NCBI GenBank assembly: GCA_947462335.1
Contig: OX381707.1
Location: 31,919,618 to 31,983,617, forward strand
DNA length: 64,000 nt
Origin: Harmothoe impar
Taxonomy: Eukaryota > Annelida > Polychaeta > Phyllodocida > Polynoidae
Reading direction: 5' to 3'
Position numbers and translations under genes: made by a program. Positions within the stretch are counted from its first letter, which is position 1, and each line of letters opens with the position of its first letter. The notes under the pieces are model-generated. The model did not search any database. It was given only the letters and a program-made list of their open reading frames with translations, and was not told the origin of the DNA. Positions 1 through 10,216 of this stretch are shown here, one piece after another.

Positions 1-1108
1 ATCAAGAAAAGATAAAACAGGAAACATCGAAAGGTAGGGTGTTGGTAGAAATATGGTTAAGATATTACATAGCCGTGGTGCTGTAACATTAGGCATCCAT
101 CTCCTAAATATGGAAGATTGAGTTGATGATGCATTTTAGTTAATGAAGGAAAGTATCCATCCCCCTTCTCCTTTTTTAGTATAAGCAAACACTGCTAAAA
201 TCCTGTAATCAATAGCCCCCTCCCTCCCCTCAGCTATATGTCATACTTAAATAGGTAGTCCCCATTAAGTAAGGTTACAGAAAGGGGCCGGAGGGGAGCG
301 GACAGGGGACACCACATCACCATTAAACCATTACCCACTGAGGCACCTGTCTCTAGGGGGAGGAGGGTTGGGAGGGGAGGTGAGTAAGACAGCGGGTTGG
401 ATGTAGTGATAGATGGATGTGTGGCGAGGGTTGGGGGATAATGCTAGGAGCGGGGTTGAATGTATAGGTGTGTGTTTAGCTAGCAAGGGGGGATGACCAG
501 AACGTCTGGTGCAGGTAGGGGAGACTGATGACAGGGGAGGGAGGGATGGGGCTACTTGTATCATATTTCCTAAAATAGTCCCAGCTCCATGGTAATATAC
601 ACAGCATATCCAGCGTCTAGCCACAGGTTCCATGGGGAGTCTGTATTGTACAGCATCTAATATTAAATTTCCATAAGCTTTGAAAATATGGGTTGACTAT
701 TTCTGCATCCGGTGTCTAAATACACACGATGACAATACCTGTGTAAGTTATATAGTCCACTGATATGATCTATAGTTGTTGGTGTATATTATCGGTACAG
801 AATAGTACCTCATGTAGTTTATTCCACACATGATACATTTCAGCGGTTTTGTATTGGCAAGAGTTGTTACCTGCGTACCGTTTGACAGGTGTGCCTCACA
901 GACACGCTAATGAAAGAGTGACAGACAAAGAGTAGCAGAAAAAGAAACTGAAGGATACAGACAGAGTAATGTATGTAGCCATGCGGTTTTCAGAGTGATG
1001 AAGGTAAATCTTTCAATTATCCCAAAATTTAATGTACCTCTTGAACCTATTAGACATCCTCCACAACATTCCCAGACAATCAAACCTTCAATTGGTAAAA
1101 ACAAAACT
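1..1108. other. Non-coding flank left of the large inverted-repeat element
   Basis: I see no credible gene here. Open frames are short and without recognisable motifs. The only structure is the dispersed repeat listed separately at 186-365. The stretch ends at the target-site duplication of the 9.1 kb element. Confidence 0.5.
186..365 (+). repeat. Dispersed repeat R1, copy 1
   Basis: This ~180 bp block recurs in the same orientation at 17491-17675 and 21536-21712. Shared landmarks in order are CTGTAATCAATAG, CCCTCCCTC, AGCTATATGTCATACTTAAA, AGGTAGTC, a G-rich GGGGAGCGGACA-type segment, CACCATTAAACC and a terminal CTAGGGGGAGG. The copies differ by substitutions and small indels, so they are old. 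No terminal inverted repeats or coding capacity were seen; the family is unidentified. Confidence 0.8.
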
Positions 1109-1256
1109 AATGGAAGTAGTATAGTATGTATCGGAACGGGACTATGGTTAACTACTGTTTATTACTCAATCGACATGCAGCCAATCAGAGGCCTCCCTTT
1201 TGGCGGGAAATTCAAAAGCAGCCAATGAGAGGCCTCCCTTTTGGCGGGAAATTCAA

Positions 1257-1470
1257 ATAGGTCACGTGACCGAAAGTGACCTACTTCCGGTCACGTGACC
1301 TTTGGGCGGGAAATTCAAATAGGTCATGTGACCGGAAGTGACCTACTTAAGAGGGTCACGTGACCACCATGTTGGCGGGAAATTCAAATAGGTCACGTGA
1401 CTGGAAGTGACCTACTTAAGGGGGTCACGTGACTACTAGGTTGGCGCGAATTTCAAAATAAGTCACTTGA
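1257..1470. repeat. Subterminal array of GTCACGTGAC palindromes (left TIR)
   Basis: About six copies of GGTCACGTGAC(C/T), or a one-base variant GGTCATGTGACC, sit between 1259 and 1435. They alternate with GGAAGTGACCTACTT and GGCGGGAAATTCAAATAG spacers in a ~60 bp period. CACGTG is an E-box core. In DNA transposons, clustered subterminal palindromes are commonly binding sites for the mobilising protein; which protein would bind here is unknown. The mirror array is at about 9895-10085. Confidence 0.8.
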
Positions 1471-1549
1471 GATTTTTATGGATAAATAAATTTTAAAAAG
1501 AAAAAGCAAGCTGAAAGCTTGCTAAAAAATAATTTAAAAATGCGGCTCT

Positions 1550-1695
1550 TTTTTTTAGGGGGGGGAGGGGCACTCTGGGGGGCACTCTTTAAGATGCATG
1601 GGGGGGGAGGGGGGAGGGGGGAGGGGAGGGGAAGGGTTTTTAAGAGTGAGACTCGCCTCTCTGCCCTCTCTTTTAGAGGGCAGAGAGGCGAGTCT
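1550..1695 (+). repeat. G-rich tract and 21-bp hairpin inside the left TIR
   Basis: About 1558-1636 is almost pure G with scattered A, enough runs of four or more G to form a G-quadruplex on the plus strand. It is followed at 1649-1695 by a near-perfect hairpin in which AGACTCGCCTCTCTGCCCTC pairs with its complement across a short CTTTT loop. The right TIR carries the same features in inverse order, but its hairpin arm has small changes (GAATGCAG instead of GGGCAG). Confidence 0.75.
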
Positions 1696-2004
1696 ACTGG
1701 TTCGTCTACTTACAATGAAATGTATCATGATGCGTTTATGATGATGTGCATCATGATGTGACTATCTTACATCCCTATAAGAAATAAGCAAGGTCTCTCT
1801 CCTATACATAGGCGTACTTACACTGGCTATTTGTAAACTAATTTCTCTTGAATCAATTAACAGCTTACATTTTTTCTTAGATGTCATCTGACAGCTTCTT
1901 GCTAGGCTAAGATATTGTTAAATAAACAACTTGGAAAGCTAATTACAGTTTTCTGGGCTTGAAATATAGTCTTTCAACAGCGACAGCCCCCTTTTCTCAT
2001 CTTA

Positions 2005-2380
2005 CACAGAGGCAAATATCAGAGGCACCCAATGACGCCTAAACCGCTCTCAGACAAGGGTCGGGCACTGCTGGACTATAATAGATGGGTCAAGGACCGT
2101 TCTACTGAGGGTCAGGCTAGGCCGGACATTCAATAACAGGCCGGACTTTGGCAAACTTGCTTGAAAGTCTGACCATGCGGGATCCTTATGCCCCAGTCTG
2201 TCAATGCTGGCCAGACTTTCAAGCAAGTTTGCCAAAGACCAGCCTGTCATTGAATGTCCGACTTAGCCTGCCTGACCCTCAGTAGAACGGTCCTTGACCC
2301 ATCTATTATAGTCCAGCAGCGCCCGACCCTTGTATGAGAGTGGTATTGGCGCCATTGGCTGACTCTGATATTCGCCTGTG
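2005..2380. repeat. Internal foldback (168-bp arms)
   Basis: The arms at about 2005-2172 and 2212-2380 are inverted copies of each other, with about 40 bases between them. Near-identity is strongest in the inner ~125 bp (for example TAATAGATGGGTCAAGGACC opposite its complement) and falls off outward to ACACAG and AATATCAGAG. No direct repeat of target type was found at its edges. It lies just inside the left TIR and may be a nested palindromic insertion. Confidence 0.8.
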
Positions 2381-2647
2381 TGCACGGGGGGAGGAGAGGG
2401 TTCACAGCTACAGCTCTCTTAAGGCAAAGCTTGCGCTTATAGAGCACTACTAGTGGAGGTCTGGATGAGGAGGCTATGGCATATGACGTTTGTCTTAAAA
2501 AATAGCCATGGCGCATGTCGATGTCGCTTAATTATACTCATATCTCATGTCGATTTTAAGAATTGCTCATGTCACCTGTCACTATGTTTTTCAAGCTTCA
2601 TGTCAAATGTCACTAGGCCTCATCTCGAATTTAGTGGTCCACACCGC

Positions 2648-3090
2648 CGCTGCTGCTGCTGTCGGTGCTGCTGCTGCTGTCGGTGCTGCTGCTTGTGCTG
2701 CTCGTGCAGCTGCTGCAGCTGCAGCAGCAGCAGCTGCTGCAGTTGCTGACGATGTCACGGATGCTGTTGACAGATTCTGCTGCTGCTGCTGCTGACGATG
2801 TCACGGATGCTGCTGACAGATGCTACTGCTTGTGCTGCTCGTGCAGCTGCTGCAGCAGCTGCTGGCTGCTTGTGCTGCTGACGATGTCATGGATGCTGCT
2901 GCTGCTGCTGACGATGTCACGGATGCTGCTGACAGATGCTACTGCTTGTGCTGCTCGTGCAGCTGCTGCAGCAGCTGCTGGCTGCTTGTGCTGCTCGTGC
3001 AGCTGCTGCAGCTGCTGACAATGTCACGGATGCTGTTGACAGATGCTGCTGAAGCCGCTGCCAGATGCTGCTGCTTGTGCTGCACGAGAC
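2648..3090. repeat. GCT/CAG-rich repeat tract
   Basis: The tract is dominated by GCT triplets, with a higher-order unit of roughly 170 bp. The unit contains GACGATGTCACGGATGCTG, GACAGATGCTACTGCTTGTG and CTCGTGCAGCTGCTGCAG and is repeated at least twice. It is open in several frames (poly-Ala, poly-Leu or Cys-rich), the expected artefact of triplet repeats, so I do not call a gene. The PvuII/PstI-like CAGCTGCTGCAG segments are self-complementary and could fold. Confidence 0.8.
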
Positions 3091-3888
3091 CGAGTAGCCG
3101 CTATTCAGCGTTTCACTCCTTATGTACCCTGTTCTAGATAATCCTCTTAAACGGCTGAAAAGACTCTCTCAGCACAGAGTCTCTACTCAATGTAAGAGAT
3201 CTGTTAAGTAAGTTTTCACATGCCACCTGACTACTGCGGGAGGGTTTAGACTTAAGCAGCTTAGTGCACACACATGTCTGTTAGAAAAGCTACTTGCACA
3301 CCTGCCTTCCTTTTTCACTAGTATTTACCCCCTGCAGACTTATAAGGCGCCTATACACGTGTCAGCCTCCTTATATACGCCTTCTTACTTCTAGAGCTAA
3401 GCTGACTGGCAGCTATTTTAAAAGAGAATACCCGTTACCTGTATAACGGATAAGGGGGTTATGAGATTAGCGTGTGTATACAAAAAAAAAAGCTACAGGG
3501 GGCGCGTGTCTGTCTGTGAGGTAGAGACCATGTGGTAAGCGGCTCAAGTGTAAAACAAAAGCACCTCCTCTTGCCGCAGTGAGTGGCGCGGACGTCGGCT
3601 GGCTAGTTGAATAAGCATCAGCTTAAAAGATAATCCGTCCACGGGCTGGCGCGTCACACCTGTCGTTAATCACCCCCTGTAGTCTTTGTATACGCAGGTG
3701 ACCCGGCTTTATCTCTTCACCAGCTATAATCCCATATACATGTAGCGCACGTTACACTCGTTATCTCTCTTTTCATGCTGAGGGATTAGGGGTGGAAGGG
3801 TTCAGGTGAAAAGCGATTTGATTCCTCTCTGGAAGAGGGTGGGGCTCTAGGTGAAAACAAGCTTAGAACATCCAGATTAGCCGCTCTC

Positions 3889-4045
3889 TCGGCTATATAA
3901 AGAGCCTCAATTTTTTTTATCTCTGCCCACTTCGTCTTGTTGTACACTATCAGTCACGAGGCAGACGCTCGAAGTAGCAGATGTTTGCAGTATGGTTTAT
4001 ACAGAGGTTACCTGCTAATAGGATTTTGTCAGAATAGGGTGAGTT
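3889..4045 (+). promoter_or_regulatory. Possible promoter and first exon with splice donor
   Basis: A good TATA box (CTATATAAAG, from 3893) is followed about 140 bases later by a consensus 5' splice site, AGG|GTGAGT, with the intron beginning at 4039. No long frame lies between. This arrangement would suit a short non-coding or 5'-UTR exon. It is a pattern reading only; no transcript evidence is available. Confidence 0.3.
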
Positions 4046-4080
4046 GCTCTTAAATTGACCATTTTAAATGGGTTGTTAAT

Positions 4081-4224
4081 ATGGTATCTGATGTTAATGA
4101 GCTAACACCTAACATTGAGGATTATGACCTCCCAGAGGGGCGTCTCGCCAAATTCTCCGGTCTTGACTATAGGCTTAACTGTCTAAAGACTGTGGAGCAC
4201 GTTAATGGGCGGTCTCCTTACTAA
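4081..4224 (+). CDS. Small unrecognised ORF (47 residues)
   Basis: An ATG-to-TAA frame of 47 residues, rich in Asp, Glu and Leu, with a mid-segment LPEGRLAKFSGLDYRLN that does not look like simple repeat. It starts 43 bases after the possible splice donor at 4038/4039, so it would be intronic if that donor is used. Its end overlaps the start of the first internal repeat unit. I recognise no family and the length is compatible with chance. Confidence 0.15.
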   Translation: MVSDVNELTPNIEDYDLPEGRLAKFSGLDYRLNCLKTVEHVNGRSPY

Positions 4225-4830
4225 TTTCACTTGACCAGGCCGGCAGGGTCAACTAGTCTAGGTAATTACAACCACAAGGGCGGCTACTCAACATCCAAGT
4301 GGACCTACTACTACGAGATTGTCTTTTGACCACTCTGCTGCCGCCTGCTGGTCTGGCGATTACATACTCTAGTATAGTTCTCCGCTCTTTTCGTCAGATG
4401 ACGCCACAATAGGGTTTTTGTACATTTCCACGATACTCGCGAACATTTTAAACGCATAATGACCTATAATAAGCAACAAAGCACACTTCTAATATATTGA
4501 ATATAAGAAACATGTCAATGTTGTGTATTTCTGATAGAATGAGGCAGATTCTTTGAAATATCAACTAAACTATAGCGAGATTGAAAATACTACACCATAT
4601 CTAAAGCGATATAAAAGCTATATAAAGTCAGAACTTCTCACGGAACGGTATTCTGCAACGGATCACTCAACCATTCGTCCTCGAATGCCACACAGGGCTC
4701 CTGTCCATCAGGACTTTGAGCCTTGACGCTTTTGAGGGAGGTTTGATCTTATGTTGCTTAACATGTGGTGTAATTAATCAACACCGCGGCCCCTCTTTAG
4801 GGGCCACACAATAAACAAAGAATAAAAAAG
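4209..4830 (+). repeat. Internal cassette, copy 1 (TATA box to stem-loop)
   Basis: This block is related to 5299-6117. It has two parts. One is a ~120 bp part (about 4209-4330) containing TCACTTGACCAGGC and ACCACAAGGGCGGCTACTCA. The other is a ~460 bp part (4369-4830) running from AGTATAGTTC through TATA boxes at 4610-4616 and 4618-4626 to a stem-loop at 4788-4805. Between TATA and stem-loop are about 170 bases with no ORF. The organisation suggests a short transcription unit. The copies have diverged by many substitutions. Confidence 0.7.
4788..4805 (+). terminator. Histone-like 3' stem-loop, copy 1
   Basis: GGCCCCT-CTTT-AGGGGCC forms a perfect 7-bp stem with a 4-nt pyrimidine loop, followed by ACACAATAAACAAAGAA. 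Metazoan replication-dependent histone mRNAs end in a 6-bp GG...CC stem with a UHUH loop, then ACCCA-like sequence and a purine-rich downstream element. This resembles that pattern but has one extra base pair and a CTTT loop. No histone reading frame precedes it, so function is uncertain. Confidence 0.45.
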
Positions 4831-5524
4831 GGTAAGCCTTAGGTTTAAAGTGAATCTCCCAGGATCTGGGCGAGGCCGACAAAGGGGGAGATAACAGATT
4901 TAAACTGCAGGAGACTATACGCAAACCTTGATACTCTCAGAGGGGAGCCCCATATTGCGGGCCTGTGGTCAGATCTATCACCTCCAGGGTGCAGTCTGCA
5001 TGTCATAAATGACCACCACAGACATTGGGATATAATGTTAATCCTACTCCAGGGTCTCCATAATTAGCGGGGCTCGCCTTGAGATGGGAAATTCACTACA
5101 GCACTATCTGTCGTTGAAAATGGTGCTCGTATAGAGTCGGGATGATGTACCAAAAGAGCATTTTATACACAATGATACCCTTGTACAAATGCGTATACCT
5201 AGTAGGCCGTGTCTTATCATCAAATCTAAGAGGGTGCGCTATAGTTTTATTATACTTTTATAGACCATTTTAAAATCCGAGCTTAGCTTAGTTCATAGTC
5301 TCCTTACCAATTTTCACTTGACCAGGCTGGCAGAGCCAACTAGTCTAGGTAATTATAACCACAAGGGCGGCTACTCAAGATCCAAGTAGACCTACTACTA
5401 CGAGATTGTCTTTTTGTCCCCTCTGCCGCCTAGTTATTACATCCTCCAGTCTAGCTCGCCACACCCTTTGAGCAGCTCCATTGCCTCGGTAAAAGTGTAG
5501 GGGTGTGCTTTCCACCTTCAGTCA

Positions 5525-5595
5525 TCCATAGATTCGATCACCATCACCCCCCTTGAAATGACCTCAGCTGTTAATTAGGGCGTTAAGCAGCCCAA
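5525..5595 (+). repeat. Internal dispersed repeat, copy 1
   Basis: The segment with CATAGATTCGATCACCATCA, CCCTTGAAATGACC, AGCTGTTAA and GGCGT recurs at 8629-8696 in the same orientation. It lies in the extra DNA of cassette copy 2. No function recognised. Confidence 0.75.
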
Positions 5596-6078
5596 CAACC
5601 AACCAAGTCCCTGTCAAAGATGTGAATAACGAACGCGCTAGTATAGTTCCCCGCTCTTTCGTCAGATGGCGCCACAATAGGGGTTTTGTACATTCCTACG
5701 ATGCTCGCGAGCATTTCAACGCATAATGAGCTATATAGGCAACAAAGCGCGCTTCTAATATATTAAAATATAAAAACAATTCAATATTGTGTATTTCTGA
5801 TAGAAATGAGGCGGTTTCCTTAAATACCAACTAAACTATAGCGAGATGAAAAATACCACACCATATCTAAGGCTTTATAAAAAGCTATAGAAAGTCAGAT
5901 CCTCACACGGATCGGTATTCTGTCTGCAACGGATCACCCCTGACCCACTGGTCCTCGCATGCCACACACGGCTCTGCCGTGTTTGAGCTTTGAGGTATCA
6001 CCCATCAAGTGATCCATGCTGCCCAACATGAGGCGTAATTAATTACAGCAGCATCTAACTAACTCTAAGGAGTTAGTC

Positions 6079-6096
6079 GGCCCCTCTTTAGGGGCC
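6079..6096 (+). terminator. Histone-like 3' stem-loop, copy 2
   Basis: This is identical in stem and loop to 4788-4805 and is also followed by ACACAATAAACAAAGAATA. Flanking DNA in the two cassettes has diverged, yet this hairpin and its 3' neighbour are unchanged. That suggests constraint or recent conversion. Confidence 0.45.
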
Positions 6097-6117
6097 ACAC
6101 AATAAACAAAGAATACC

Positions 6118-8390
6118 CTGAATCTGGGACCTGCGGGCGAGGGCCCCAACTGTGAAGTCATTATTGGCCACATTGGTAATATCAATTAAAACTTTAGACA
6201 ACACCCACCTTAAGTATCATTAACGGACAATATCAATAAACTTAGCATCCTCCTGGTTACCACATTTAGCACCAATTTTACAACTCACAGGGGCCACCCT
6301 TGAAAATAACACCAGCCTCACCACGCTTTTATTGCTCTGCTGATTTCTCCAATCCAAAACATTGGGTATCTAGTCCAGCTGTGAGCTCATTAGGTCAGCC
6401 CTTTGTCGGCCTCGCCGGCAAGTCCCGGATTCAGTATAGAAAGACTAAGGGGGCGGGGGGTAGGTCTTTAGGTTTAGCGCTATCTGTGTCATTAGACCAT
6501 TCTTAAAAATCGACATGTGACATGAATAAAAAATTCTCAATTACTGTATAAGTAGGCGCCTCAACTCTTCCTTCAAATTCCGGCCTTGCGGGTGGTCAAA
6601 TTTTAAAAAAAAATTCCTAGTAGTCTATGGTCCCAAGAGTCCAATTGTATCAATTACGGTGCCCCTACATTTTCCCCCTTAGTGACACTAGTGACAACGC
6701 CTTTTTCACTTAGTGTCATGTGACATGGTCATTTCTTAAAAATCGTCATGCGACATGGGACACGTTCATCTCAAACCCTTAGCCTCTAGAGAGTTCAAAA
6801 TAGCGCTGCCGCTGCCGCTGTAGTCTGCCCGTTTCTGTGATCAAATATGCACCCTTCCTAATAGCACCCCCACTGGTGCATTGCATAAAAATAGCCCCCC
6901 TGACCTCATTTCTTGAGCTATAAAAAAACACAAACCCCTCATTTTAATCACAATATCATGGCAGTCAACATGAATGGAGTCATTAGTGGAGAAAGATAAG
7001 AGTCTCTGTTTTCTGTAGCCTACAATATTATGGTGACATTCTTCATGTCAAAATGTAATAAATAAATATGAGTTGTTAAAACTTGTTACCATGGGGATGT
7101 TGGTAATTGTGTTCTTGAAGACGTATGTGAAATCCAGATGTATGTGCCTCTGCCCAACAATGTCCCTAGACATTTTAAGTAAACCTGTTCTGTCTGAGTT
7201 AGAAGGGTGCCTAGGGCCAGAGCTACAGAACCCCTAACTGCTGTGAAGGTGCCCCTCTCCTGCCTAGATCACAGAAATGGGAAATATGTTCAGATGCATT
7301 CACCATGATATTTCTGGATCTAGGCAGATCTGAAAAGCTCTCATAGGGATCTATACTAATGGAACCAATATGTATTTTTTAACTCATTTTTCAAAAATTT
7401 ATCAAACTCCCTACCTTAGCGCCCCTATAAATAGGGTTAAGTACCTGGCCGACTCCCCTACCACGGCTGCTGGAGGAGTACCGAGAACTACCCTCTTTTT
7501 AGAAAACTAAGTAAAAATATCCTTCTTCATGTCCAGTTACATACAATGTCGATCAATTTGACACTGTAGCAGCATGTCTCCATATCTGTGTGCTGCATAA
7601 ATGCACAATACACGGTTCTGCACACACTTAAACCAAGGCTAACATGGGTGACCTATATAGATGTGATACTCTCGTTTTCGGGGCTAGTAGAAATTAGGCG
7701 GCTAATATGGACGTTCCGGGTTCGAACCCTCACTAAGTTTTAGTCAAGACGTCTAGCCACGTCGCCTAAGGCGACGAAAGCGCGTCAAGGCGTTTACAGG
7801 GTTCGAACCCGTGAGCTGCTCCTTGGGGTCACAAAAAACGCTTCAACCTTGAAATCCCATAGAAAAGAAATTTTGGGTTTTTGGACTTTAGGCCTTAATT
7901 TGGGGGTGATCCCGGGCTGATAGAAAAATAATTCTTGGACGAGCGGATAGCTCTGGATCTCTTTTTATCTAAAACAGCAAAAAATTGATTATGGTTCCGC
8001 CGCAATTCATCCGACGAGGGGTAATCAGCCCCCCCCCTCTGCCAATCACGGCAGTGAATTTAGACGGCGCGCAATCACTCGCAGCCGTCGCGACGAACCA
8101 ATTGGTCCTCTGGGCATCTTAGTATGGTTCGTATGACCTACTTAGAGGCTCACAGGGTGGAGGTGTGTCCGGCGTTCGGCGCGCTGATTGGCTACTGGTG
8201 AGAGGTGTCGTGCTGCGTCAGGAACTTTACCTATTTGGGACGGGTGTTAAAGGCGCACTGAGTTGAGGTGCACCTTTAAGCAAGAGCGCAATCCGGCCGT
8301 CGCGTTGGTAGCCTTACTACCCGTCGCGCATTCAACTGGAGGCTTAAGTGTGACAAATGACGATTCTTTGTCGACGCGACTACTAACATC
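6118..8390. other. Unexplained interior of the 9.1 kb element
   Basis: No gene is recognisable. Two near-palindromic GGGTTCGAACCC motifs (about 7718-7730 and 7799-7812) resemble tRNA T-arms or B boxes but lack a matching cloverleaf. Repeated GACATG/TGTCAC words around 6490-6530 and 6700-6760 echo words near 2500-2610. The rest is unremarkable single-copy-looking DNA. Confidence 0.4.
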
Positions 8391-8430
8391 AGCAGCATCG
8401 GCAGCAACGGTAGCAGCATCGGCAGCAGCT
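8391..8430. repeat. Short CAGCAGCATCGG repeat
   Basis: About three imperfect copies of a GGCAGCA(A/T)CGGTAGCAGCATC unit. It is simple-sequence in character, similar in composition to the GCT tract at the other end of the element. Confidence 0.6.
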
Positions 8431-8535
8431 ATAAGGTGAAAACATGTTCAGACACGGTCGGCGTGTGAGACCTGTCCAGGCACGTCCGAGCAGGTTCGAA
8501 CGTGTCTGAACATGTTCCGGAGTGCAAGACGCGTG

Positions 8536-8732
8536 CACACACAGACCGAACAGACACACACAGACCCACACACCCACACACCCCTATGTAGTGTGGGATG
8601 TAAAAGAACCCTTGTCTCGGTAAAAGGGCCATAGATTCGATCACCATCACCGCCCTTGAAATGACCATAGCTGTTAACTAAGGCGTAAAGCAACCCACAC
8701 ACCCACACACCCACACACCCACACACCCACAC
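8536..8732. repeat. ACACACCC microsatellite interrupted by a dispersed repeat
   Basis: CACACACCCACA-type simple repeat occupies 8536-8585 and 8691-8732. Between them sits the second copy of the internal dispersed repeat (8629-8696). The simple repeat generates open frames on the minus strand that are not genes. Confidence 0.75.
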
Positions 8733-9485
8733 ATTTTTCTGTATGAGCCTTCAGACCTGAAGCTGCTCAGTGTACGGGACTAAGTTTTGTCATAGGCCCT
8801 ACGGACGCTACTCAAGGGGGAATAAGAGAGCCGTCTCACCATGGCATGGACTGGCTGTAGTTTTTTATGTTTCGGTACCTACAACCAAACAGCCAGTACC
8901 CACCCCAGGGCTTCATGTCGCACGCGGGAAAAGTATAAAGATTCGAACGGTGGCGCCAACTGTCGGAATAGCGGGTACACTACGTCAGTAGTTCTTTTGT
9001 TCTCCGCTGAGTGACTGGGCGAAATGTAGTCGGTAGCTCTATTTTCTGTGCACTGTTCTGTTAATTTTCTACACTTAACGCTTAAATAGACCACGTGTTT
9101 GTACAAGCTAACCGTTTTTATCAGTGCAAAAATTAAATAAGCATCGGATAGAACAATAAAAAAATGAGAAAGTAATCCAGCACTTAGTATAACGCGCCAG
9201 TTTTATCATGAGACACCGAAAGTCTGGTTTTTTCGGGTGCATAAGACAGTCGACCGAGAGCTCCAAACCAACCAAAACGTACCAGAGTGAGATCTATCTC
9301 ATTAGAACGTACCCGACAGGGCAGGGGCCTTCTACACCCCGGCTCTGATGAGCAAGCGACAATTGTTGCAGAGGTCCTATTCCTCTTTTGAGGTGGGACC
9401 AAAATTGAACAAAAGAATAAACTAAACCAAAAGCCTTAAGATTGAAAGAGTTGTAGATACTAATTTTAACAAGGAAGTCGCATTC

Positions 9486-10216
9486 ATTAGTTTACAAATA
9501 GCCAGTGTAAGTACGCCTATGTATAGGAGAGAGACCTTGCTTATTTCTTATAGGGATGTAAGATAGTCACATCATGATGCACATCATCATAAACGCATCA
9601 TGATACATTTCATTGTAAGTAGACGAACCAGTAGACTCGCCTCTCTGCCCTCTAAAAGAGAATGCAGAGAGGCGAGTCTCACTCTTAAAAACCCTTCCCC
9701 TCCCCTCCCCCCTCCCCCCCTCCCCCCCCCCCATGCATCTTAAAGAGTGCCCCCCAGAGTGCCCCTCCCCCCCTAAAAAAAAGAGCCGCATTTTTAAATT
9801 ATTTTTTAGCAAGCTTTCAGCTTGCTTTTTCTTTTTAAAATTTATTTATCCATAAAAATCTCAAGTGACTTATTTTGAAATTCGCGCCAACCTAGTAGTC
9901 ACGTGACCCCCTTAAGTAGGTCACTTCCAGTCACGTGACCTATTTGAATTTCCCGCCAACATGGTGGTCACGTGACCCTCTTAAGTAGGTCACTTCCGGT
10001 CACGTGACCTATTTGAATTTCCCGCCCAAAGGTCACGTGACCGGAAGTAGGTCACTTCCGGTCACGTGACCTATTTGAATTTCCCGCCAAAAGGGAGGCC
10101 TCTCATTGGCTGCTTTTGAATTTCCCGCCAAAAGGGAGGCCTCTGATTGGCTGCATGTCGATTGAGTAATAAACAGTAGTTAACCATAGTCCCGTTCCGA
10201 TACATACAATACTACT
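9486..10216 (-). repeat. Right terminal inverted repeat of the 9.1 kb element
   Basis: Reverse complement of 1115-1842 with few differences. It retains the CACGTG array (about 9895-10085), the GGCGGGAAATTCAAA and AGGCCTCCC blocks, the C-rich complement of the G tract (about 9695-9780) and the hairpin (about 9634-9681). The outer end, ATACTACT, directly abuts the AATGGA duplication. Confidence 0.9.

Larger units (their letters stand above)
1115..1842 (+). repeat. Left terminal inverted repeat of the 9.1 kb element
   Basis: The sequence is the near-perfect reverse complement of 9486-10216. From the outside in it contains: a short unique end; duplicated AGGCCTCCCTTTTGGCGGGA blocks (about 1189-1255); an array of CACGTG palindromes; the segment GCAAGCTGAAAGCTTGC; a long G-rich tract (about 1558-1636); and a 21-bp perfect hairpin at 1649-1695. 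Homology stops at GTAAACTAAT (1842). Confidence 0.9.
5299..6117 (+). repeat. Internal cassette, copy 2 (TATA box to stem-loop)
   Basis: This is a second copy of the 4209-4830 block, in the same orientation, with an extra ~185 bp inserted between its two parts (about 5450-5636). The TATA box is TATAAAAA at 5876-5883. The region between it and the stem-loop again contains CGGTATTCTG and CAACGGATCAC. A small extra hairpin (AACTC-TAA-GGAGTT, about 6061-6075) precedes the conserved stem-loop. Confidence 0.7.
1115..10216. mobile_element. Large Polinton-like, apparently non-coding TIR element (9.1 kb)
   Basis: The element is bounded by inverted copies of a ~730 bp sequence (1115-1842 and 9486-10216). 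It is flanked by a perfect 6-bp direct repeat AATGGA at 1109-1114 and 10217-10222. An 8-bp reading, TAATGGAA, is equally exact if the termini are taken one base further in. With the 6-bp reading the element begins AGTAGTAT and ends ATACTACT. Long TIRs, 6-bp target duplications and a 5'-AG terminus are features of Polinton/Maverick elements. However, this copy is about half the usual 15-20 kb, and I find no DNA polymerase B, integrase, ATPase or capsid frame; all open frames inside are short or simple-sequence. I infer a non-autonomous derivative or an unnamed long-TIR class. The near identity of the TIRs suggests recent insertion or gene conversion. Confidence 0.8.

Noticed and set aside
2453..3137. 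Several open frames rich in Cys, Leu or Ala
   Set aside because: These are artefacts of GCT triplet repeats read in different frames.
4209..6117. Histone genes in the cassettes
   Set aside because: The 3' stem-loop is histone-like, but no histone protein sequence is present in any frame between the TATA box and the stem-loop.
7718..7812. Two GGGTTCGAACCC motifs as possible tRNA genes
   Set aside because: The T-arm word is present but no matching A box, D-arm, anticodon arm or acceptor stem could be placed around either. The motif is itself palindromic.
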